From positions 1 to 53,656 of the forward strand of contig CALMON010000047.1 in assembly GCA_937871785.1 (NCBI GenBank): 53,656 nt of DNA, read 5' to 3'. Each line of letters begins with the position of its first letter. Position 1 is the first letter of the stretch. Shown here piece by piece: positions 10,548-20,639 of this stretch. The stretch comes from an uncultured Granulicella sp. (lineage in GTDB: Bacteria; Acidobacteriota; Terriglobia; Terriglobales; Acidobacteriaceae). The notes beneath the pieces are model-generated. The model saw only the letters and a program-made list of their open reading frames with translations. It was not told the DNA's origin and searched no databases. A program made the translations under genes and the position numbers.

Positions 10548-11228
10548 ATGGCAAACCTGAATGTAGTGAATCTCGAAGGCGGTCAAGTCGGCACCATAGA
10601 CCTCGGCGAGCTTTTCGCAGGAGAAGTGAATGAGGCCCTCCTTTGGGAGGCCGTAAAGCATTATCGCGCTTCGTTGCGCCAGGGTACCGCCGCGACCAAG
10701 AACCGCAAGAAGGTTTCGGGTGCCGGCAAGAAGCTTTGGAAGCAGAAGGGCACTGGCCGTGCGCGTGTCGGCTCGATCCGCACACCGCTTTGGCGCGGCG
10801 GCGGCACGGTCCATGGACCCCAGCCCCGCAGCTATGAGTATCAGTTCCCAAAAAAGAAGTTGATGGGCGCGTTGCGTTCGGCGATCGCTTCGAAAATTAA
10901 CGACGGCAAGCTGACGGTGGTTGAAAATTTCGAAGCCGCCGAGGCGAAGACAAAGCACTTCCGCACGGCGCTCAACAAGCTCGACGCGAAAAAGACGGCT
11001 TTGCTGGTGGAAAGCTCGCAGCAGTTGACCGAGAAACTGTATCTCGGCTCGCGCAACCTGGCGGGTGTGGAACTGGTGCTGGCTTCGGAAGTTCACCCCT
11101 ACGATTTGCTCAAGTATGAGCACGCCATCTTCTCGAAAGCAGCCTTCGAAGCACTGCACGAGACTCTGAAAAAGTCTGTTTCGAAGCGCAGCCATGCTGC
11201 CGCCGAAACTGAAAAGGAGGCTGCATAA
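10548..11228 (+). CDS. rplD: 50S ribosomal protein L4
   Basis: L4 lines the nascent-chain exit tunnel. The 226-residue sequence shows the conserved tunnel-loop segment RVGSIRTPLWRGGGTVHGP and the downstream KKKLMGALRSAI. I used the ATG at 10548, although a TTG directly before it is also in frame. The stop overlaps the rplW start by one base, which implies translational coupling. The C-terminal tail is Ala/Glu/Lys-rich. Confidence 0.97.
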   Translation: MANLNVVNLEGGQVGTIDLGELFAGEVNEALLWEAVKHYRASLRQGTAATKNRKKVSGAGKKLWKQKGTGRARVGSIRTPLWRGGGTVHGPQPRSYEYQFPKKKLMGALRSAIASKINDGKLTVVENFEAAEAKTKHFRTALNKLDAKKTALLVESSQQLTEKLYLGSRNLAGVELVLASEVHPYDLLKYEHAIFSKAAFEALHETLKKSVSKRSHAAAETEKEAA

Positions 11229-11521
11229 TGCCTACCGTATACTCCGTGATTCGCCGTCCGTTAATTACCGAAAAGGCGCTGATCACGCGCGAAACCGAAG
11301 GCTCGCTGGTGTTTGAGGTAGCCGCGAACGCCACGAAGACCGAAGTGAAGCAGGCTGTTGAGCTCCTGTTCAAAGTCAAAGTTGCGAGCATCCGGACGGC
11401 AAGCGTGCTCGGTAAAGAGCGTCGTCGCGGTCGTTACGCCGGCTATGTTCCCGATTGGAAGAAGGCGTACGTACGCCTGAAGGCTGGCGAGAAAGTTCCG
11501 GATTTCGCCGCAGAGCTGTAA
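11228..11521 (+). CDS. rplW: 50S ribosomal protein L23
   Basis: L23 lies at the tunnel exit and docks trigger factor and SRP. The 97-residue product has the family's N-terminal motif IRRPLITEKAL and the C-terminal segment DWKKAYVRLKAGEKV. The start overlaps the rplD stop, and AAAAGGAGG upstream is a strong ribosome binding site. A repeat-bearing 117-bp gap separates it from rplB. Confidence 0.97.
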   Translation: MPTVYSVIRRPLITEKALITRETEGSLVFEVAANATKTEVKQAVELLFKVKVASIRTASVLGKERRRGRYAGYVPDWKKAYVRLKAGEKVPDFAAEL

Positions 11522-11527
11522 GGTGCG

Positions 11528-11567
11528 AGATGTAGGTTGTACGTCGATAGCCTTACGACCTGCATCT
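11528..11567. repeat. Inverted repeat between rplW and rplB
   Basis: AGATGTAGGTTGTA (11528-11541) and TACGACCTGCATCT (11554-11567) pair over 14 bp with two G-U wobbles in RNA. The arms share the GTTGTA[AC]GT wording of the repeats near rpsG. Confidence 0.65.
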
Positions 11568-11638
11568 TCCAACCTGGAACCAGTGAGTTTTATGTATCGC
11601 GCATGCGGTAGAACCTAGCGCGGCAAAGGATCAGCACC

Positions 11639-12469
<831 letters not shown>

Positions 12470-12586
12470 GCATAGGGTAGCGCCCGGAAGAGCACTCGGC
12501 TGTGATGGAGTGAAGCAAGGGCAAAACCAAGTCTCAGCACTCTTCCTGAGATTCGTCGTATCCAGCACCAGCACCACGGAGTACAC

Positions 12587-12868
12587 ATGGCACGCTCTAC
12601 GAAGAAAGGCCCTTTCATCGACACGCACCTGATGGTGAAAGTCGAAGCAATGAACGCGGCAAATGACAAGAAGGTCATCAAGACGTGGTCGCGCCGGTCG
12701 ACGATCCACCCCGATATGGTGGGTCACACGATCGCTGTCCACAACGGCCGCAAGTTCATCCCCGTTTATTGCACGGAAAACATGGTCGGTCACAAGCTCG
12801 GCGAGTTTTCCGCCACACGTACCTTCAAGGGTCACTCCGCGAAGGCAGATACCGCCAAAGCGAAGTAA
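12587..12868 (+). CDS. rpsS: 30S ribosomal protein S19
   Basis: S19 is a 30S head protein that contacts S13 and the A-site tRNA. The 93-residue product begins [16 protein letters not shown] and carries the family signature around [10 protein letters not shown]. It is followed after 15 bp by rplV in the usual S10 order. Confidence 0.97.
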   Translation: MARSTKKGPFIDTHLMVKVEAMNAANDKKVIKTWSRRSTIHPDMVGHTIAVHNGRKFIPVYCTENMVGHKLGEFSATRTFKGHSAKADTAKAK

Positions 12869-12883
12869 GCGAAGAAGGACATT

Positions 12884-13393
12884 ATGGCTAAGTCAAAAAC
12901 ATCTCCCAGCAGCCCCGAATTTCGCGCGGAAGCAAAGTTCCAACGTGGCAGTCCGCAAAAAGCGAAGTTAGTGCTCGACCTCATCAAAGGCCAGCGCGTC
13001 GAAGCAGCTATTAACATTGTGGCGTTTACCAACAAGCGCTGGTCTCCTGTTGTTGAGAAGGTGCTGCGCTCGGCCGTTCAGAACGCGGTGTATCTGTCCG
13101 ACGAAAAGGGTCTCGACATCGACGTTGATAACCTTTATGTGAAGACGGCCATCGCCAACGAAGGTCCGCGCATGAAGCGTATTCGTCCTGCGCCAATGGG
13201 CCGCGCGTTTCGCTACCAGCGCCGTATCGCGCACATCATCGTGACGGTTGCGGAGAAGAAGTCCGCCGTCATGGTCGAAGGCACTGGCGGCGTTGGCGGC
13301 AGCAAAACCGCCGGTAAGCCGGCGAAGAGCAAGGCAACCGCAGGCCAGAATCCCGCCGGCGGCAAAGGTAAAAAGGCCAAAGCGGCGGCGTAG
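12884..13393 (+). CDS. rplV: 50S ribosomal protein L22
   Basis: L22 spans the 50S subunit and its beta-hairpin lines the exit tunnel. Residues about 12-122 match the family, with [17 protein letters not shown] and the hairpin region [19 protein letters not shown]. At 169 residues it is longer than the usual 110-120, owing to a tail of roughly 45 residues rich in Gly, Lys and Ala that is probably disordered and RNA-binding. AAGAAGGAC upstream is the ribosome binding site. Confidence 0.96.
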   Translation: MAKSKTSPSSPEFRAEAKFQRGSPQKAKLVLDLIKGQRVEAAINIVAFTNKRWSPVVEKVLRSAVQNAVYLSDEKGLDIDVDNLYVKTAIANEGPRMKRIRPAPMGRAFRYQRRIAHIIVTVAEKKSAVMVEGTGGVGGSKTAGKPAKSKATAGQNPAGGKGKKAKAAA

Positions 13394-13475
13394 TTTTCAG
13401 AGACAAGTTTCGATTCAGGGTAACCGCAACAAGCCGCGCCGGCTCAACCGGCTATGGCAAAGGATTGGAAAGTTT

Positions 13476-14150
13476 ATGGGACAGAAAGTCCATCCATACG
13501 GATTTCGCCTCGGCATCAACAAGCCGTGGAAGTCGCGCTGGTTTGTGGAGCGCGGCTATGACAAGCTCCTTGTCGAGGATGTCAAGCTAAAGGCTGAGCT
13601 GCGAGAAAAGCTGAAGGCTGCCGGCGTGTCGTCGGTAGAAGTCGAGCGTCCGGGAAACAAGCTGCGCCTTATTATCCGCACCGCACGTCCGGGCATCATC
13701 ATCGGCCGTAAGGGCGCGGAAATCGACAAGCTCAAGGCCGACATCCAGAAGCGGACGTCGCGCGAAGTGTTCATCGACATCCTCGAGGTAAACAAGCCCG
13801 AGCTGGATGCGCAGTTGGTGAGCGAGAATATCGCGCTGCAACTCGAAAAACGAGTCAGCTTCCGCCGCGCCATGCGCAAGTCGGTCGATTCCGCTTTGCG
13901 CTTTGGCTGCAAGGGCATCAAGGTCCGCGTGTCGGGCCGGCTGAACGGTAATGAGATCGCCCGTTCGGAGTGGTACCTGCAAGGTCGTCTGCCGCTGCAC
14001 ACACTGCGCGCTGACATCGACTACGGGTTCAGCGAGGCCCACACGACGTTCGGCATCATCGGCGTGAAGACCTGGGTGTATCGTGGCGATATATACGAGC
14101 AGAAAAAGCGCAAGCCGGCCGAGGCTGTAGCAACGACCGGAGCGTTCTAG
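13476..14150 (+). CDS. rpsC: 30S ribosomal protein S3
   Basis: S3 forms part of the mRNA entry channel and has helicase activity. The 224-residue protein begins [16 protein letters not shown] and shows the KH domain motif [12 protein letters not shown] and the C-terminal [22 protein letters not shown]. The open frame reaches 76 codons further upstream into rplV, but only this ATG gives the family start, preceded by AAAGGATTGGAAAG. Normally rplP follows directly; here a 442-bp gap with a broken small ORF intervenes. Confidence 0.97.
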   Translation: MGQKVHPYGFRLGINKPWKSRWFVERGYDKLLVEDVKLKAELREKLKAAGVSSVEVERPGNKLRLIIRTARPGIIIGRKGAEIDKLKADIQKRTSREVFIDILEVNKPELDAQLVSENIALQLEKRVSFRRAMRKSVDSALRFGCKGIKVRVSGRLNGNEIARSEWYLQGRLPLHTLRADIDYGFSEAHTTFGIIGVKTWVYRGDIYEQKKRKPAEAVATTGAF

Positions 14151-14158
14151 TTGGTGCG

Positions 14159-14388
14159 GTGAACATGACGAGAGAGACGTGGCTCGGTATTTGGGCATTC
14201 GTAATCTTCGTCGCCTCATTTGCTCTTCTCTCAACGCATGACGGGCTCAGCTTCTTCGGAGTTTTAGTGGCTACCGCTGTGAGTGTGCGAGCTGCATACA
14301 GTGGGTCTCGTTGGTGGCTTGTTGGCCCCGGGGGCTTGTTTGGGCAGCATTACTGCTCGTGTTCAGCGGAAGCTGTGTTGGGATTTAA
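14159..14388 (+). pseudogene. Small membrane-protein ORF broken by a probable one-base frameshift
   Basis: I do not recognise the family. From the GTG at 14159 (or ATG at 14165) the frame encodes two hydrophobic segments: WLGIWAFVIFVASFALL and LSFFGVLVATAVSVRAAY. After RWWLVGPG it turns into an unlikely hydrophilic, Cys-rich tail ending at 14425. If one G is added to the five-G run at 14330-14334, the frame continues into GLVWAALLLVFSGSCVGI, a good third membrane helix, and stops at 14386-14388. That gives a roughly 76-residue three-helix protein. Codon use is less optimised than in the flanking ribosomal genes, so this is likely an insertion. It could be a pseudogene, a sequencing error in the G run, or programmed frameshifting. 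Confidence 0.5.
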
Positions 14389-14395
14389 ACTTTCC

Positions 14396-14423
14396 TTCAC
14401 GATCCGTGAACCTCGTGTATACT
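14396..14423 (+). promoter_or_regulatory. Weak internal promoter candidate upstream of rplP
   Basis: TTCACG (14396-14401) and TATACT (14418-14423) are spaced by 16 nt. The -10 is good and the -35 poor. A promoter here could restore expression of the distal S10/spc genes downstream of the inserted ORF. Confidence 0.3.
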
Positions 14424-14592
14424 GATCAAGTTTGGCCCTGAGTCTGCGTCCTGCTCTCCAGAGCATGTGTGCAGAGACCCCGGTCAGCGTTTCTCCCTCG
14501 GGCGAGCATTCGCCGAAGAGTTCCGCCCTCCAGTGCTTTCGTTTCTACGCAGTTGTTCGTGAAAGCTGCTTGCAGCTTGAAAAGGATTCCTC

Positions 14593-15027
14593 ATGCTTCT
14601 TCCCAAGAAGGTTAAATACCGCAAGCAGCAGCGCGGCCGCATGTGCGGTAAGGCGTGGCGCGGCTCCGATATTTCGTTCGGCGACTTTGGCCTCAAGGTC
14701 ATGGAGTGCGGCTACATCACCGATCGCCAGATCGAAGCGAGCCGTATCGCGATGACGCGCTTCATCAAGCGCGGCGGCAAGGTTTGGCTGCGCCTATTTC
14801 CGGACAAGCCGATCACGAAAAAACCGGCCGAAACTCGCATGGGCAAGGGCAAGGGCGCTCCCGATCATTGGGTTGCGGTCGTTCGCCCCGGCAAGGTGCT
14901 GTTCGAAATGGAAGGCGTCCCGGTGGAGATTGCCAAGGAAGCCATGCGCCTCGCCGCTCACAAGCTCCCCCTGAAGACAACCTTTGTGGTTCGCCCCGGC
15001 TTCAAGGCGGAAGTCGTCGCCAAGTAG
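14593..15027 (+). CDS. rplP: 50S ribosomal protein L16
   Basis: L16 is a 50S protein that organises the A-site tRNA elbow region. The 144-residue sequence begins [17 protein letters not shown] and has the conserved [16 protein letters not shown] segment. AAAAGGATTCCTC precedes the ATG. It is separated from rpsC by 442 bp instead of the usual few bases. Confidence 0.97.
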   Translation: MLLPKKVKYRKQQRGRMCGKAWRGSDISFGDFGLKVMECGYITDRQIEASRIAMTRFIKRGGKVWLRLFPDKPITKKPAETRMGKGKGAPDHWVAVVRPGKVLFEMEGVPVEIAKEAMRLAAHKLPLKTTFVVRPGFKAEVVAK

Positions 15028-15078
15028 ACGATACTTCGCCTCGTGGTGAAGAAACAAGCAAGATTAGGAATGACGCAC

Positions 15079-15291
15079 ATGACACTCGAAGACATCAAGA
15101 AGCTGTCGGACGGAGAGCTGAAGATCCAGGAAGCGCAGGCTGCCGAGCAGCTTTTTCGCATCCGCTTTGCAAAGACTCTCGGCAAGCAGGACGGCGTCAA
15201 GAACATTAAGCCCCTGAAGCTCGACATCGCTCGCATCAAAACCGTTGCGCGGGAGCGTTTGCTCGCCGCTGCCAAGACAGGGAAGGCATAA
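15079..15291 (+). CDS. rpmC: 50S ribosomal protein L29
   Basis: L29 is a small helical protein near the tunnel exit. Of the in-frame starts at 15043, 15070 and 15079, the last gives the family N-terminus (MTLEDIKKLSDGEL) and places AGGAA about 8-10 nt upstream. The 70-residue product keeps the helical motif EQLFRIRFAKTLGKQ. rpsQ begins 3 bp after its stop. Confidence 0.93.
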   Translation: MTLEDIKKLSDGELKIQEAQAAEQLFRIRFAKTLGKQDGVKNIKPLKLDIARIKTVARERLLAAAKTGKA

Positions 15292-15294
15292 CTC

Positions 15295-15660
15295 ATGGCC
15301 GATACAGTAACGACCACCACGGCAGAGACTTCAACAACGGCCGCAACCCCCGCTAAGCGCAACGAAAAGGTTGGCCTGGTTGTTTCGACCAAGATGGCCA
15401 AAACGATTGTCGTCGAAACAGAAATGCGCAAGGCTCACCCGAAGTACAAGCGCGTCATGAAATCGAACAAAAAGTTTTATGCGCACGATGAGCAGAACTC
15501 CGCTCGCGTCGGGGATATGGTTCGCATCCGCGAATCGCGCCCGCTTTCGAAGCTGAAGCGCTGGACTCTTGAAGAGATCATTCGCCGCTCGTCGCTCGGC
15601 TCGATCGCCGACGAGAAGCCGAATCGCGACGCAAACGCCGTTCAGACCGTCAAGGCATAG
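15295..15660 (+). CDS. rpsQ: 30S ribosomal protein S17
   Basis: S17 binds 16S rRNA early in assembly. The core (residues about 20-100) has VGLVVSTKMAKTIVVETE and the IRESRPLSKLKRWTLEEI segment. At 121 residues it exceeds the usual 80-90. The extra length is an N-terminal Thr/Ala-rich segment of about 20 residues and a C-terminal tail. The start lies 3 bp after rpmC. Confidence 0.95.
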   Translation: MADTVTTTTAETSTTAATPAKRNEKVGLVVSTKMAKTIVVETEMRKAHPKYKRVMKSNKKFYAHDEQNSARVGDMVRIRESRPLSKLKRWTLEEIIRRSSLGSIADEKPNRDANAVQTVKA

Positions 15661-15720
15661 TTATCGCGCGACGTTGTCTCTAACGAGGCGATGCTCGCGC
15701 TGCAGTACTGGGAGAGTCTC

Positions 15721-16092
15721 ATGTCAGTTCAAATGCGTACCATCCTTGACGTCGCGGACAATTCCGGCGCACGTCGCCTGCAAGTTATCCTCCCCCTAGG
15801 CGGTGGCCTGGGCAAGAAGGCCGGGCTCGGCGACGTCGTTACAGCAGCCGTGAAGGAGTCCTCTCCGGACGGCACAGTCAAAAAGGGTAAGGTCGTCAAG
15901 GCAGTGATCGTACGTCTCCGCAAGGAGGCTCGCCGCAAGGATGGCACCTACATCCGCTTCGATCAGAACGCGGCTGTGGTGATCAACGACGCCAATGAGC
16001 CTGTCGGAACGCGCGTGTTCGGTCCCGTGGCTCGTGAGCTCCGCGAAAAGAAGTTTCTGAAAATCGTGTCGCTGGCCCCGGAAGTCATCTAG
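15721..16092 (+). CDS. rplN: 50S ribosomal protein L14
   Basis: L14 lies at the subunit interface. The 123-residue product begins [19 protein letters not shown] and ends in [18 protein letters not shown], as in the family. The frame is open upstream to 15691, but the ATG at 15721 gives the standard N-terminus. It starts the spc gene block. Confidence 0.97.
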   Translation: MSVQMRTILDVADNSGARRLQVILPLGGGLGKKAGLGDVVTAAVKESSPDGTVKKGKVVKAVIVRLRKEARRKDGTYIRFDQNAAVVINDANEPVGTRVFGPVARELREKKFLKIVSLAPEVI

Positions 16093-16160
16093 TTTTCTCA
16101 CCGGACTCCGGCTCCGTATCGCCGAGGCCCTGGCTGACTCCCGCAGGGAATGGAGAATGT

Positions 16161-16532
16161 ATGCCCCGTAAGTTCAAGCCGGCTTTGGCCGCAAAGACGT
16201 CCAAGATCAAGATCAAACGTAACGACCAGGTGCTGGTGATCGCTGGCAAGAGCAAGGGCGTCACCGGCCGCGTCATCCGCGTGATCGCCGATAAAAACCG
16301 CGTTCTGGTTGAAGGCGCACAGATGATCAAGAAGCACGTGAAGGCCGACCCGAACCGCCGCATCGAAGGCGGCATTCAGGAAAGGGAAGCGACCATCCAC
16401 ATCTCGAATGTGATGCTGATCGATTCCGAAGGCAAGAAGACCCGCATCGGCTACAAGGTAGAAGGCGAGACAAAAATCCGCATCGCCCGCTCGAACGGAG
16501 CTGAGATCGCCACGGTTGCGGATAAGAAATAG
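16161..16532 (+). CDS. rplX: 50S ribosomal protein L24
   Basis: L24 initiates 50S assembly and sits near the tunnel exit. The KOW motif is visible around [21 protein letters not shown] (residues about 18-38). The 123-residue protein is slightly longer than E. coli L24. TGGAGAATGT precedes the ATG. It lies between rplN and rplE. Confidence 0.96.
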   Translation: MPRKFKPALAAKTSKIKIKRNDQVLVIAGKSKGVTGRVIRVIADKNRVLVEGAQMIKKHVKADPNRRIEGGIQEREATIHISNVMLIDSEGKKTRIGYKVEGETKIRIARSNGAEIATVADKK

Positions 16533-16615
16533 GTCTCGAGTCATTGGCCGAAGAGTCACAGGAGCACCCCACGAAACGGTACCCACTCCGGAGCCGTGGA
16601 GAAAGAGAAACGACA

Positions 16616-17164
16616 ATGGCAGCACGTCTCAAAGAACGGTATCAGAATGAAATCAAGCCTCAGCTCCAGAAGGATCTAGGGATTGATAACGTCATGGCAG
16701 TTCCCAAGCTCGAGAAGATCGTGATCAACATGGGTCTCGGCGAGGCCACGCAGAACGTCAAGATCATGGACCCGCTGCTTGCGGATCTCGGCTCGATCGC
16801 CGGACAAAAGCCCGTGATCACGAAGGCGAAAAAGTCGATCGCCGCTTTCAAGCTTCGCGAAGGTATGCCAATCGGCGCCATGGTCACTCTCCGCGGGGAC
16901 GCGATGTACGAGTTTATGGATCGCTTGATTGCTGTGGCTCTGCCGCGCGTTCGCGACTTTCGTGGCGTTTCCTCGAAGAGCTTCGACGGTCGCGGCAACT
17001 ACACACTGGGCTTGCGCGACCAGCTTATCTTTCCGGAAATTGATTATGCCAAGGTCGACAAAATCAAGGGTATGAATGTCACGATCGTGACGACGTCCAA
17101 GGATGACAATGGCGCGCGGGAGTTGCTCAAGAGTTTCGGCATGCCCTTCCGGCAGGGCGCGTAG
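16616..17164 (+). CDS. rplE: 50S ribosomal protein L5
   Basis: L5 binds 5S rRNA and contacts the P-site tRNA. The 182-residue sequence matches the family, with [16 protein letters not shown] and the conserved [21 protein letters not shown] region. The in-frame ATG at 16616 gives the family start; an upstream open stretch to 16544 is untranslated leader. AGAAAGAGAAACGAC lies before the ATG. Confidence 0.97.
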   Translation: MAARLKERYQNEIKPQLQKDLGIDNVMAVPKLEKIVINMGLGEATQNVKIMDPLLADLGSIAGQKPVITKAKKSIAAFKLREGMPIGAMVTLRGDAMYEFMDRLIAVALPRVRDFRGVSSKSFDGRGNYTLGLRDQLIFPEIDYAKVDKIKGMNVTIVTTSKDDNGARELLKSFGMPFRQGA

Positions 17165-17254
17165 CCGCCTAGGTGTAAAGGGTCGGTAAACGACAGCGGC
17201 GCAGTACGGCCCAGCTTTCAGAGGCGAAAGCCTCCAAGGATTTGAGGGAAACAT

Positions 17255-17440
17255 ATGTCCACCACGGCAAAACGCGTCAAAGATGCCAGAGTTCCAAAGT
17301 TCAAGTCTCGCCAGCATAACCGGTGCCAACTTTGTGGCCGTCCTCGCGCGTATCTCCGCAAGTTCGGTATCTGCCGCCTCTGCTTCCGCGGCCTGGCGCT
17401 CAAAGGGGAAATCCCGGGCGTCGTGAAGTCTAGCTGGTAG
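17255..17440 (+). CDS. rpsN: 30S ribosomal protein S14, zinc-binding (type Z)
   Basis: S14 is a late-assembling 30S head protein. This 61-residue version is the short zinc-ribbon type, with two CxxC pairs in [20 protein letters not shown] and the following LC. GAGGGAAACAT precedes the ATG. It lies between rplE and rpsH in normal spc order. Confidence 0.97.
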   Translation: MSTTAKRVKDARVPKFKSRQHNRCQLCGRPRAYLRKFGICRLCFRGLALKGEIPGVVKSSW

Positions 17441-17504
17441 CTTCTATCGCTTCCACGCTGGGGAAACGGCGGCTCGTCCGCTTGTCTCCGGTGTGTTGAA
17501 CGGG

Positions 17505-17584
17505 GCTTCAGCTCCGGCTCCTCGAGAGTATGCCGAGGAGTGACACCTTCCCAAGGCACGCGTTGGTTGACGTGCCCCAACCAT
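17505..17584 (+). other. Structured spacer before rpsH
   Basis: The 200-bp rpsN-rpsH gap holds two small hairpins. CTCCTCG/CGAGGAG brackets a 9-nt loop near 17520-17542, and GGCACG/CGTGCC lies near 17555-17577. No T-runs follow. In enterobacteria S8 represses the spc operon by binding mRNA, but I cannot identify that site here. Confidence 0.35.
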
Positions 17585-17640
17585 TTCCGCAGGTTCTCCT
17601 TGGAGTCATAAGGAGCGAACGGGAAATGAAAGGAAACCAC

Positions 17641-18039
17641 ATGAACTTGACCGATCCAGTTGCAGATTTTCTGACTCGTATCCGTAACGCTCACCGCGCG
17701 AAACACCAGAAGCTAGACGCGCCCGCCTCCAAGCTGAAGAGCGAGATCGCCCGTATCCTTAAAGAGGAAGGCTACATCGCGAACTACAAACCCGCTGAAG
17801 AAGACGGTATGAAGGTGATTCGCGTGTACTTGAAGTACGGTCCGAACAACGAGCCGGTGATCCGCGATCTAAAGCGCATTTCACGTCCGGGCTGCCGTGT
17901 GTATCTGGGCAAGGACGAGATTAAGCGTGTCCAAGGTGGTCTGGGCATTAGCATCATGACCACGCCTAAAGGCGTCATGACCGGCCGCCAGGCGCGCCGC
18001 GAAAACGTCGGTGGAGAGATTCTCGCCGAAGTTTGGTAA
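17641..18039 (+). CDS. rpsH: 30S ribosomal protein S8
   Basis: S8 binds helix 21 of 16S rRNA and often autoregulates the spc operon. The 132-residue product begins [18 protein letters not shown] and ends with the family segment GGEILAEVW. The ATG at 17641 is preceded by AAAGGAAACCAC. The longer open frame from 17530 is leader sequence. Confidence 0.97.
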   Translation: MNLTDPVADFLTRIRNAHRAKHQKLDAPASKLKSEIARILKEEGYIANYKPAEEDGMKVIRVYLKYGPNNEPVIRDLKRISRPGCRVYLGKDEIKRVQGGLGISIMTTPKGVMTGRQARRENVGGEILAEVW

Positions 18040-18149
18040 GTATCTGTTGCGTTCTATCTGATCTACGTCATTTCGCGCGAGCGGGATGAGGGTACGGGCT
18101 GCAGTGGAACCCCAAATGGGGAGACTCGCAAGCCACAGAGGATTTCAGT

Positions 18150-18689
18150 ATGTCTCGAATTGGCAAGAAACCGATCACTCTCCCCAGCGGGGTCAAGTAC
18201 ACAGTGGTCTCGAACACCGTCGTCGTCGAAGGCCCGAAGGGTAAGACGACAGCGCTCATTCCGGCGGGCATCACGCTTTCTGAAAAGGACGGCATCCTCA
18301 CTGTCGAACGTCCGGACGACAAGCACGCCGCGGTACACGGCTTGGCCCGCGCCCTGGTCTTCAACGCGGTCGAAGGCGTGACGAACGGCTGGAAGAAGGA
18401 ACTCGACGTCGTTGGCATCGGTTACCGCGTGGAAATGAAGGGCAAGGGCATGGTGGTATTTACGCTCGGCTACTCGCACCCGATTGAGTTTCCCCTGCCC
18501 ACCGGCATCGATGTCGCCATCGATCCGAAGCAGACGCATGTCACGGTTTCTGGGATCGACCGGCAGAAGGTCGGCCAGGTAGCCGCCGACATGCGCTCGC
18601 TACGCAAGCCCGATCCCTATAAGAATAAGGGTGTCCGCTATTCCGATGAGAAGTTGAAGAAGAAGGTTGGAAAGACCGGCGCCAAGTAA
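18150..18689 (+). CDS. rplF: 50S ribosomal protein L6
   Basis: L6 lies near the GTPase-associated centre. The 179-residue sequence has [15 protein letters not shown] at the start, and the C-terminal signature [38 protein letters not shown] lies upstream. It sits between rpsH and rplR. Confidence 0.97.
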   Translation: MSRIGKKPITLPSGVKYTVVSNTVVVEGPKGKTTALIPAGITLSEKDGILTVERPDDKHAAVHGLARALVFNAVEGVTNGWKKELDVVGIGYRVEMKGKGMVVFTLGYSHPIEFPLPTGIDVAIDPKQTHVTVSGIDRQKVGQVAADMRSLRKPDPYKNKGVRYSDEKLKKKVGKTGAK

Positions 18690-18701
18690 CCCTGAAGAGA
18701 G

Positions 18702-18741
18702 GAGTGGGTAGTGAGTCGGCAACTATCTTCACTACTCACTC
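18702..18741. repeat. Inverted repeat between rplF and rplR
   Basis: GAGTGGGTAGTG (18702-18713) pairs with CACTACTCACTC (18730-18741) with one G-U wobble. The right arm alone contains the word ACTACTCACTC. It resembles the other spacer repeats in plan but not in exact sequence. Confidence 0.6.
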
Positions 18742-18793
18742 TTACGAACACCCGAACGTCGGCCGACTACGCCGACGCCCCTAGGAAGGAACC

Positions 18794-19159
18794 ATGATCA
18801 ATCTTCGCAAACGCAACGACATCCGCCAGGTAGTCCACTCGCGCATCCGGGCCAAGATGTCCGGCACCGCCGAGCGCCCTCGCCTGAACGTCTACCGCTC
18901 GCTCAATCACATCTACACGCAGTTGATCGACGATGCGAATGGCGTCACGATCGCTTCGGCTTCGACCATCACCGCCAAAGGCACCGAACGCAAGGCGGGT
19001 GGCAATATTGCGGCCGCCAAGGAAGTTGGCGCGGCCATCGCTGAGGCGGGCAAAGCCAAGGGCGTGAAGAAGGTAGTGTTCGACCGCGGAGGTTACCTGT
19101 ATCACGGTCGCATCAAGGCCTTGGCCGACGCTGCTCGCGAAGCCGGCCTCGACTTTTAG
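18794..19159 (+). CDS. rplR: 50S ribosomal protein L18
   Basis: L18 binds 5S rRNA in the central protuberance. The 121-residue product shows [20 protein letters not shown] and the C-terminal [36 protein letters not shown] precedes the ATG at 18794. It lies between rplF and rpsE. Confidence 0.97.
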   Translation: MINLRKRNDIRQVVHSRIRAKMSGTAERPRLNVYRSLNHIYTQLIDDANGVTIASASTITAKGTERKAGGNIAAAKEVGAAIAEAGKAKGVKKVVFDRGGYLYHGRIKALADAAREAGLDF

Positions 19160-19238
19160 ACGAACCTCAACCGAAGCTCTCGCGAGAAGAGCAAACTTCC
19201 GGACCGGTGTGCCGGATGCACATACAAAGGAAAATAAG

Positions 19239-19745
19239 ATGGCAATGAAACCCAGACTCGATGGCAACCGCATGAACTTGAAGGATGAGGTTGTGTCGAT
19301 CAATCGTGTGACCAAGGTCGTCAAGGGTGGTAAGAACATGTCGTTCGCCGCTCTCGTAATCGTCGGCGACCCTGCTGAGGGCGTGGTCGGCTACGGCTCC
19401 GGCAAAGCCAAGGAAGTTCCCCAGGCCATCCGCAAGGGCATCGAAGCGGCGAAGAAGAACCTCATCAAGGTGAATCTCACCAGCTACTCCATTCCGCATG
19501 TGGTGCTTGGCGATTACGGCTCCGGGTCGGTGCTGCTGAAGCCCGCCCCTGAAGGTACGGGGATCATCGCCGGCAAGACGGTTCGTGCGGTGATGACGGC
19601 CGCCGGCGTGCAGAATGTGCTCACGAAATCGCTTGGGTCGGCGAACCCCCACAACGTGGTGAAAGCGACGTTTGAGGCTCTTTCTCAGCTCCGCGACAAA
19701 GCGGAAGTAGCTGCGCTGCGCGGCAAGTCCGTCGACGAACTCTAG
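19239..19745 (+). CDS. rpsE: 30S ribosomal protein S5
   Basis: S5 helps maintain decoding fidelity and forms part of the mRNA entry. The 168-residue protein carries the double-stranded RNA-binding domain ([20 protein letters not shown]) and the C-terminal [16 protein letters not shown]. The ATG at 19239 follows AAAGG with an 8-nt gap. An upstream in-frame start at 19209 lacks this support. Confidence 0.97.
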   Translation: MAMKPRLDGNRMNLKDEVVSINRVTKVVKGGKNMSFAALVIVGDPAEGVVGYGSGKAKEVPQAIRKGIEAAKKNLIKVNLTSYSIPHVVLGDYGSGSVLLKPAPEGTGIIAGKTVRAVMTAAGVQNVLTKSLGSANPHNVVKATFEALSQLRDKAEVAALRGKSVDEL

Positions 19746-19773
19746 ACCCTAGCATCCGTACCGGAGAAGAACA

Positions 19774-19959
19774 ATGGCAAGCGAAACGAAGATCAAGTTG
19801 CAATATTTCCGCTCGATGATCTGCACGCCCGTCAAGCACAAGCTGGTGATCAAAGGGCTTGGCTTCACGCGGTTGAATCAGATTGTGGAGCGCGAAGATA
19901 CCCCCTCGATTCGTGGCATGGTGAAGAAGGTTCCGCACCTTGTCCGCGTTGTCGAGTAA
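19774..19959 (+). CDS. rpmD: 50S ribosomal protein L30
   Basis: L30 is a small 50S protein. The 61-residue sequence has the family segment KHKLVIKGLGFTRLNQIVER and ends KVPHLVRVVE. CCGGAGAAGAAC precedes the ATG. It lies between rpsE and rplO. Confidence 0.96.
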   Translation: MASETKIKLQYFRSMICTPVKHKLVIKGLGFTRLNQIVEREDTPSIRGMVKKVPHLVRVVE

Positions 19960-20013
19960 CCTTATTCATAAGCGAGTCGGCAGCGGAAAGCGTCGGCGTT
20001 AAGCGAGGAAGTT

Positions 20014-20487
20014 ATGGCACTGAATCTCAGCAATCTGCGTGCGCCCAAGAAGGCGAACGAAAACAAGAAACGCGTCGGCCGCGGTATGGGCTCGGGCATG
20101 GGTAAGACGTCAACTCGCGGCCACAAGGGTCAGGGATCGCGTTCGGGGTCGTCTCTGATGCGCGGCTTCGAGGGCGGCCAGATGCCGTTGCATCGCCGTT
20201 TGCCGAAGCGCGGCTTCACAAACATCTTTCGCGTGGAGTACACCGTGCTTGGCCTGGACCGAATCGCGGAACTTGGCGAGACGGAGTTGACTTTTGAGAA
20301 GATTCTCGCGCTCGGCTTGATGAAGCGGCGTCGTTCGCTGCTCAAGGTTCTCGCGAACGGTGAGTTGACTACGGCTGTTACGGTGCATGCTCACAAGTTC
20401 TCGAAGGCCGCGAAAGAAGCTATCGAAAAGGCTGGCGGTAAAGCGATTGTGATTGGCGAGACCGAAGCGGAGAGCGCTGCGGCTTAA
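20014..20487 (+). CDS. rplO: 50S ribosomal protein L15
   Basis: L15 is a late-assembly 50S protein. The 157-residue product begins MALNLSNLRAPKKAN and has the Gly-rich GRGMGSGMGKTSTRGHKGQG segment and FEGGQMPLHRRLPKRGF. GCGAGGAAGTT precedes the ATG. secY follows after 152 bp. Confidence 0.97.
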   Translation: MALNLSNLRAPKKANENKKRVGRGMGSGMGKTSTRGHKGQGSRSGSSLMRGFEGGQMPLHRRLPKRGFTNIFRVEYTVLGLDRIAELGETELTFEKILALGLMKRRRSLLKVLANGELTTAVTVHAHKFSKAAKEAIEKAGGKAIVIGETEAESAAA

Positions 20488-20639
20488 TGGGATTCCACTT
20501 CGGCTAGCTGACAAGTGGGACAAGAAGAAGGTATGGTAGGGGGCGAGGGGCACTTCGCCTCTTACCACATCGGAACGATTGAGGCCTCATCGCTCCGGAA
20601 GTCAAGTCCGCCTCGCGCGGCAAAGGGAATGCCTCACCG

